Assembly: GCA_023634235.1 (NCBI GenBank)
Contig: JAMKCF010000019.1
Span: 3,844,001 to 3,908,000 of the forward strand
Reading direction: 5' to 3'
Source of the DNA: Pisaster brevispinus
Taxonomy: Eukaryota > Echinodermata > Asteroidea > Forcipulatida > Asteriidae
Length of the DNA: 64,000 nucleotides
The notes beneath the pieces are model-generated. The model did not search any database and was not told where the DNA came from. It was given only the letters and a program-made list of their open reading frames with translations. Shown piece by piece: positions 52,301 through 61,300 of this stretch. Made by a program: the position numbers and the translations under genes. Position 1 is the stretch's first letter. Every line of letters begins with the position of its first letter.

Positions 52301-55300
52301 GATATAAAGCAGGCTTACTACTATTACCATCTTTATAACAAGAAGGCCGGCCCCTTTTGGAATTATTTTTACACAATTTCTTCTCGGGTTCATTACCAAA
52401 GTGACCCTTACACCTATCGGTCATCTTTGTTTCTACACCACAGTCATGTCAGACACAAAATGATTCAACCGTAGTTTGCACGTCACCGGCCATTAAGCTA
52501 CCTGATACGATGACGTCATCGTGTACTTACGTCACTGTGGGGTTTCAGTTGGATGGATTTAAAATACAAAAGACAAAATACTTCAGCTATTGCTTGGATC
52601 CAACCTTTGACACGACTGAAGATCTTGTGGTCTCGGAAAATAATTCGCTTCAAATTGAAGTAGGTGTTTTCGTGCATACATTATCCACTAACAATAAATG
52701 ATAAAGGATTGGTTAAAGGCGACTACGTTGAGAGCTCTATTATTTAAAAAAAGGCCTTTGATTATTAACTGTAGTTAACTATTTCTTAACTGTGAATAAA
52801 TATTGCTATGCCCCGTTAAAACCCCAAAACCTTTCACGACCAAAACGCAACTCCAATTGAACACAATGTTTATTGTGGAAGCTTACTTTCTCAACGCTAT
52901 AAACAATAACTATTGAAATTGTTTAAGCCTAAGTTTAATCGGCCAAAAATAGGACCTGCATCTTTAACGAACATTTTTGTGTTTTTAAATCTTTGTGTTT
53001 GCTTTTATATGCAATGCTAAGCCATAATATAACAGGGTCTCATAAATAAGAATTACTAAATGGAGAATTATTGTTAGGTCTTTTTTAAACCAAATTCCAT
53101 ATAGATTACCGCTCTTCATAAACTGCAAAATTCAGTAACATCTGTGCTAATTTGGTTGGGATTCGAAAAAATTAACTTTACATAAAACCATGCATAAAGT
53201 ATTTCGAGGAATCTGAGCTACGTAGTTCTGGAAGTGCCATCAAGGTAGTTGAGATCCTGAGATTTGCTGCAGGATAAGGAAACCATAAACGTACGATGAC
53301 GACATACCGATATATTTTATCGCGGGATGACGACATCCTGAAAGTAGGATGTTGTCTTTCAAGATAACTTATCTTGGGTTTCTGGACATTTTCAGGATGT
53401 TATCATCCAATGGTGAATTATCTTCGAAGTCGACTACCTTCATTCAGGATGTCGACAACCGAACACAATTTATCTTGGGTTGACAACATCTTACTTTCAT
53501 GATAGACATCTTGAGATAAAATACCTCGGGATGGAGTCATCTTACGCTTATGATGTCATCATCCGACAATAAATTACATCAGGGTCTCCATATGTTGGAT
53601 GGCTCTTCCAGAGCTCCGTAGCTAAGAAATGTTTTCTATACTAACATTTGTGATAAACATTGTTGTTGAAGGGGGAGAGGCTGAACTTGGCAACCAGCAT
53701 GTCCGAGATGTGGGTCACCGTTGGCGACAAAAACTGCACAGTGACAGAGCTGATTAGGGTCCTTCTTAAATGTACACTACCCGAAGAGCGACCGTCGGGT
53801 TTGGATGCTAGGGTAAGAATAATCGTTGTTGGAGTAACATGTTATGGGTTCCTGCCTCATTTAACAAATTAACAGCCGCCGAAAATCCTCAGATATTTTC
53901 TCATTTATTCTCTTTGCTAATGATAGCAACTTGTTTTATACACAAAAGTCATCCTAACCCTGATGTACTTTTTCGAACGGTGAATTCAGAGCTAAAAATG
54001 TCAATGGCTTGAAGCCAATAGGTTGTCCCTTAACATTAAGAAAATTAACTTTATGTTATTCAGTAAAAAACACAATTTCCATATTCAGAATGTCTTTATT
54101 GATAACACACCTATCGAGAACACCGATTGTGTAAAATTTTAAGGATTGTATATTGATCAATCTCTTTCTTGGAATAAGCAAATTAATAACACTTGCTCAG
54201 TTATTTCAAGAAATATTGGTGTTATCAACAAACTTAAAACTTTTTTCCCCAATAATATCTTACTCGCTCTCTTCAATGCCTTAGTTAGAGCTATTTTTTT
54301 ATATTAGTTATGGCATCCTGGCATGGGGTAAATTTGGAATAGGTAAAGTTAATAGAATTATTGCCCTTCAAAAAAGGGCACTTAGAATTATCAACCATAC
54401 TGATTACCGGGCTCACAGCAATCCTTTATTCCATAAACACAAAACACTTAAAGTCGATGACATATATCATTTACGGCTTGGGACCTTCATGCATCAGCTT
54501 CACAAAAAAAACCTGCCTAACACTATCTGTTCAATGTTCAGTAAAAATATAGATATTCACTATAATTACTTCACTAGGCAGTGTACTGAATTTCATCATC
54601 CATATGCTCGTACCACACTAGCTCAAAAAGGTGTCAAACATGAATGGCCTATTGCTGTGGAATTCATTGAATACCTCTCTAAGAAAAATACGGAGTTTAT
54701 TCTTATTCAAGCGGAAAATAGAAACTCAATTAATCAGCAAATATTTATAAGCAGGCTAACTTTTATTCCAACCTCGAGTTGACTTTATACTAGCTATACC
54801 AATGTCTAAGTTGTAATTTAGTTGTAATAGTGTTTTCATATTGCTGTATTGCTCTTGTTTTTGTTCTCGTATCGAGTGGGGTCTCTACTCGACAAGCTAT
54901 TAATGCTTCTTGGAGACCTCCATCCTCACACAATTATCCAAATGTCCTTATGTTTTCTTAATTATTATAATATAATGTAAATTATAATACATCACTATTT
55001 CATCACTTATTCTTTGTGTGTTGGGAAAAAATGAAAAAATGAATGAATGAATGGATGAAACATTCCAGTCTATGTTTTAACTGCCATCATAAATAATCAA
55101 GTTTGCTCATCCATTCCATTTTGGTTTTCCCACTTTGATTGACATTGGAGGTGCGAAACTTAGGGGCACGTTCATTTTGGTTTGGGCGCTTTGGGCTATA
55201 AAAACGTTTGTTTTGAAATCAATATGGTTGGAATGATATTTTAAATATAGAATACAATGATTCACGTAAATAACCCTCAGAAATGAGTGTTTTTGTGTAG

Positions 55301-58300
55301 TTTCATGACAGAACACGGTCTGCTATTTTGTGGAACCAAATTTTGACTCAACTTTTTTGACAAAATGGCAGACCGTATCGCTGATTGTATTTCAAGAGGC
55401 CAATTTACGGTGTTTTTTAAAATCACTACTAACTAATTACAAAACACTGTAGGTGTTTGTGCTCGAACAACTCTTAAAAGGATAAGGAGTAAATCCAAAC
55501 TGCACAACTTCCAGAGATTCGAAGGCAATTTGCTTTAAATTATTGACAAATCTTTTTGATTTCATCTTGGGATTTATTGTATAAATCACGTGCCATTGTG
55601 ATGCCCTCTAGTCTCGGGCTTTAAAGTGCGTTTTTTCCTCCTTGTATGTGAAGTAGACCTTCAAATTTTTACGTTCCAGAATTTATATCCCTCTGTTCAA
55701 AATATTATATTATTATAATAATGTGTATAATTGTTTGGTTCTTTAGGTTGGATGGTACGGAAATTTAACATTTCACCTTGGCGAGGTGACTTTTCCCTTC
55801 GACGTTGTGACATTCTCATTGGTTCTCATTTTATCTACGGCCGTAGTCCTACTCCTCCTTTCTGCGATCTTGGCTGCCAAGTATTACAAACAAAGGAAGT
55901 TTTTGAAGGGTCATCATGAGCGACTGTTAACCCGCATCAGAGATTTTCACGAAGGTACAAAGTTTTCCTGTTGTAGTGTCACTAAAGCTTCCCCTCATTA
56001 GCTACCATATACTACAGCACATATTGCACAAAATGAAACCACCAGCGTAAAGACAAACATAACTTGTTATTATCGAAAAAAACTACATGTATTATTTTCA
56101 AATCTGCGAACTCGCTCTGATTATGGTTGTCATACAAGTGCCAATCCTGCATAGAAAACCTCAAAAATCAACACTGGTTGTGTTTATTACCACGATCAAA
56201 CTAAGCACGTATTTAGTCATGCACGAAATCACAACAAAATCGAAAATCGGTCTTTATGTGTATCACTAAAAATGGGATAACTTGATCTTGTACCCGATTC
56301 GGTTTAGAGCGGTATCATGAACGGTATCTTTAGGTGATAAGATGATGCTTGACAGCCTTACACTGATTAGTCTTGGTGGAAGACCACGTGGAGGGGGGGG
56401 GGGGGTCGTGTCGTGAGAGCGGTTCGTGGATGATATAGCGCCCTCTCTTGGGAAAAATTGTGACAATTCAACACGAGAAGGTCTACCACCAAGACTATTA
56501 CTGATAAGTGACGGTGTCTGTATACTCCAAAAACTCAGAATTGACTCGAATTCCAGGTCCCATGGGGGCCTTACTCATTTCAGGGTCAAACTGACGAAGA
56601 ATCCGAATCAAAATCCCTTTTTACACCAGTTTCATGGTCATACTGACCCTGAAATGGGTTAAACCCGAGTTTATAGAAGTTGAGTCACATGTAGCTTTAA
56701 ATGAATTGGGGGTTGTTGGGTTGTTGGTTTTTTTTTTTGGGGGGGGGGTACAAGTTGGTTGTATTGAGTGCTTATTTGAACCAGAAAAAAACCATTTACT
56801 TTTCCAAACAACCGATATGGCGTGATATACCTTTAACCAAATGGTTATACTCTGCCCTTTGGGGGACGTCAAACTATCTTGGCAGTAGTCAGCTAAACAA
56901 CATTTCAAGACTTGGGCAATCATTTCTTGCTGCACTCATGTTCACTAGAGCCAATATCCATTTTAGTTTGAATCCCATGGCATTATTATTAAATTTCTGT
57001 ATTAAATGTCAGAGTTTCTTGACTTCGCCGATGCTGCAAGACGGGCATCACAGAGTACTGAAAGTCCAGATAATATAAAATTTCAACAGCAACCAATCGT
57101 TCTCAACGGCAGAGTCAACATCGTCCCTGAGGATGTTAAAATTGCATTCAACCAGTTGGAAATTGGTGAATTACTCGGTCAGGGTAAGCTTAGTAAAAGG
57201 TCACTACCCAGGTAGCAATACCTGGACACGAGGTTTGTGTTAGAGCTGCTTATTTTTAAGGTAGGGCGATAGATTGGTAAATACTTCAAACATTAATGGC
57301 CGCACGAACTCACTTTGTGAGAAGCATGACCAGCTGTTGTTGATATTAACTACTTTGAAAAAGAACTTCCTACGAAGTATAGTTTGGATAAATCTTCACC
57401 CCAAAACATTTGAATCTGAGAAACGATTCATGCAAAATCGTTTCTCAGATATCTGACGGTTGACTTCATCAAAATTCATATATCCGTGGTGTTTGTTTGC
57501 AAAAACTGCGGCCAGAGACGCAGTGGGTGCCCGCTGTCACCTTACTAAACGTGGGTTGCAATTATAATGACAGTTGTTTGACTGTTTTCTCAACAAGTAG
57601 TAATACATTGATAAAAAAAAAATAAGAAGAAGAATAATATAAGAAAATATATAAATCTATGACCATAAAAAATTAGCTTAGCACAAAACTATTTTACCAG
57701 AAACGTGTATAATCTGTGGCTGGTTTCCATATTTAGTTTTGCCCAACAGAAAATTCATTGAGCAAAAATGTCTGTTTAAAAGTATTCAGCTCTATGAAAT
57801 TGCTCATAGAATAGTTTTGAAAAGTGTCCTATTCGCTGACGTTATTAATACTTGTTATCAAAATCATATAAATGTTTTCCAATTTCATGATTTTAAAGGT
57901 GCTTTTGGGAAAGTGTTCAAAGCTGTACTCAAAGAAACTCCGACCGGGCCGTATCGCACAGTCACCGTTAAAACAGCCTCAGGTGAGTACAATTATATTA
58001 AATGACACAATTTTTTCTGAATGTAACTTCCCATTATTACCAAAGCATATTTAAAATAACGACTTTTAACAAGTAAACTTATGCCTTATTATATCATTTG
58101 TATTCGGTCATCATCTACTCACCTCTCAAAGATGTCGATGACCCCAGCAATGTCATCAAGTTTTTGGAAGAAGGCCTGATAATGAAGAAATTTGACCACC
58201 CGAATTTGCTTGGGCTCCTTGGACTGACCTTTGACCCAGAAGGTCATCCGCTGATCGTACTTCCTTTCATGGAAAATGGAGATCTCAGGTCGTTTCTTCG

Positions 58301-61300
58301 GGCACACAACTCCGAGGTAATTTCTTTATTATCAATTCAGTGCAGGCTATTGTCTTTATTTATTTAATAATGTTGTATCTTGTTTATACACGATGCACTT
58401 TTATGGGGGCTGTTTCGTCGTGATCAAAGCTGGGCCGAATTTTATAGAGCTGCTTAAGCACGAAAATAGCTAAGCACAACAAAATTATGCTTACCAGAAT
58501 AATGTTACCAGCTAAACTACTGTAACGCAGGAATTAATGTGAGCAGGGCTCTCCTGGTTAACTATACAACTATAACTGTTCGGGTGAACGTGTGCCGGAG
58601 CAGAGGGCGAGTGTAGACGTCAATGAATAAATGGTGGTACAACAAACAAACGTTTCGGCCAAACTTCAATAATAATTTATTTGACGGATATAACGATTGC
58701 AAATACACAGGTACAACAAATCTAGCTGGTAGATATACGAGAGGCGAGTCTCTGATGTATTGAGCAAGTTGGAGCACTCAAGAATGAGAGTCCGAACATG
58801 AACACTTTAAAAAGAGAATTTGGGGATGTTATATAGGGTTTCTGGAGGTGGGGTGTATCTAGATTTAGCAATGATGTCACAGAGAAAATACATAAGATCA
58901 GTGACATCATTTGAATATAATAAGTTTGGATGAGGTAATGGTCAGCAGGGGAGTAATGGTCAGTGCCTTGGGGAACCTTGGGGTTATAGCCTAGGAATGT
59001 GTGTGGTGTGTTTTACAAGATAAGGGAGTGAGCTTTGAAGTGAAATAGACCACCTGTCGACAATGTTACGATTACAGGGGATAGGGAGAATGGTGAATAA
59101 AATGAGCCTTACACTACCAAGTCACATGTACAACTTGTGACTGGTAACCTGCTCATTTTTGCTAGGCTGAAAATTGTTAACCATTTTTTTCTCCTTAAGC
59201 AGCTCTATGAAATTGGGCCCAAGCCTGCGGCTGTATATAGGAAATTATGCACTTTTAACCAGTTACTTTACGCATGCGCACTCTCCATAGTTATGATACG
59301 AAGGGCGGCGTGCATGCAGTAACTGGGTGGGGCTTCATAATTCCATTCACAGCCAAGGGCCTACTTTGATTCAGATTTGTTCAGATTTAGGGTTGTAAGA
59401 GTTTAAAGCCTGTCATCATTCATAAAGAAGGATGGCTAAATAAAACAGAAATGGAATGCTGACGAAAATGATTCTACAAAATCAAACAATGGTATTTTGG
59501 TTAGTTTGGATGTTCCACTCATTGCGCATGTTGAAGAAAGAATCTCGAACCTTCACGTGTTTTGTTTTGGTTTGTTTGCATCGTGTGAAGGTACTGACGG
59601 TTTTGACGTTCGCTTTACACGTCGCTCGTGGAATGGAGTACCTAGCAGATAGAAAGTTTGTACACCGAGATTTAGCTGCCAGAAATTGCCTGTAAGAAAA
59701 AAAAATAGTTGTACACAGCTGCATTAAAACAGTACTCTAATAAGTTCTCCTTGCAAAATCCCCACCATAATCATTAATAAATGCAAAAGTAGTGCGAGTA
59801 GCCGGACTTCACTGCCTGGTAAAGACAGGGTCGGTGGCTGGCCGTTGTTAATGGACCGAACCGAAGGCGAGATCCATTAGTTAACAGCGGTCAGCCATCA
59901 ACCCAGGTCATTACCACGCAGACCGAATCCTCACATTGTTACTGATATTATTACATATCTCTAAAGGAAGAAAATGGTAACGATCATCAGAATTCGTGAC
60001 TTTTCTTTTGCCGACATTGTTTAGAAATCATTGTTCTATTCATGCTCAATGGCCATTCTCTAGGCTATTAAATTTTTGCAGGGCCCTAATCTCTAACGCA
60101 CATATTTAACTATTTAAGCATATTTTCATGAACCAGACTGTGAGCTTTTAAAATTAACATTACCAATTTTAATACACGTGGCTGGTCCTCTTCGACAAGT
60201 CAGTGCATAAACACTCCAATGTGTTTGAACATTGAAAGGGTGTGTACAACTTTATTGGCAAGAGTGAAAATATAAATGTTCAAAAATTTGTATACAACTT
60301 TGTTTAAGAGAGATAGCTTTTTCGAAATGATATTTTAAATGTTATTATCCCAAGTCCAAATTGGCAAGCTTTTTTTTTTTCTTTTTTCCCCCCGATATTT
60401 TCTCGTGACACTGATGACCGATTGAGCTTAAACTTTTACAGTTTGTTGTTTCATGTTGGGCCACATAAAGTGTGGATACTGTTCTTTGAAAGGACATTCC
60501 TTTATTCTGTACACTTACGAAAAACATATTCTTCACTCTGACCCATTTCTGGGTCATTATTTGACACAAATTCCGGGTCATGCTGAACCGGAAATGGGTC
60601 AAGCTCCACGGGACCCCGAATTCGGGTCAATTCTGACCCAGGAGTTTTTTTAGAGTGGATGTTTTCCCTGGATCTTCGTTGGAGAATTGGTAAGTGCATG
60701 CAGTACTTGTATGACAGTGTTTCATTTAGTAGTTGTTTCTTTTGGATGGCTGACAAAATAACTTATGCACATTGCATGTTCTTTCAAGGGTTGATGACAA
60801 ACTTATAGTGAAAGTAGGAGATTTTGGACTCTCACGAGATCTGAATGAGGACGATTACTACACCAGTGGTGACAGACAGGCCAAGCTACCAATCAAATGG
60901 ATGGCTCCAGAATCTATGGAACGCCGAGTGTATAACACTAGAACAGATGTGGTAGGTGAACTTGAGTTCAGTTCGGAAACCGATGAAAATGGGCTTACAG
61001 TGATGATTTTTGAATATTGGAGGGCTCTTCGATGAGACTGGTGTTTTTTACTATACAAGAGTTGGAATTGTATGGCGCCGCGCAAAGACATACAATTTGC
61101 AAAGAACTAGTCAGGGAATGATCAAAATTAAGGTAACCTCATGTCATTGACCTCAGGAAGGGGACTGTTTTGGGTGTGTGACGTCATAGGCAATGGGCTT
61201 ATTCAAGCTGATGGTCGTAGAGAGGAAGGCCACTTAGAAATTTGTAACCAAATGCATTCTGCGGAGGAGCACATCGCATTCGTTTGTTGGGAGTCATTTT

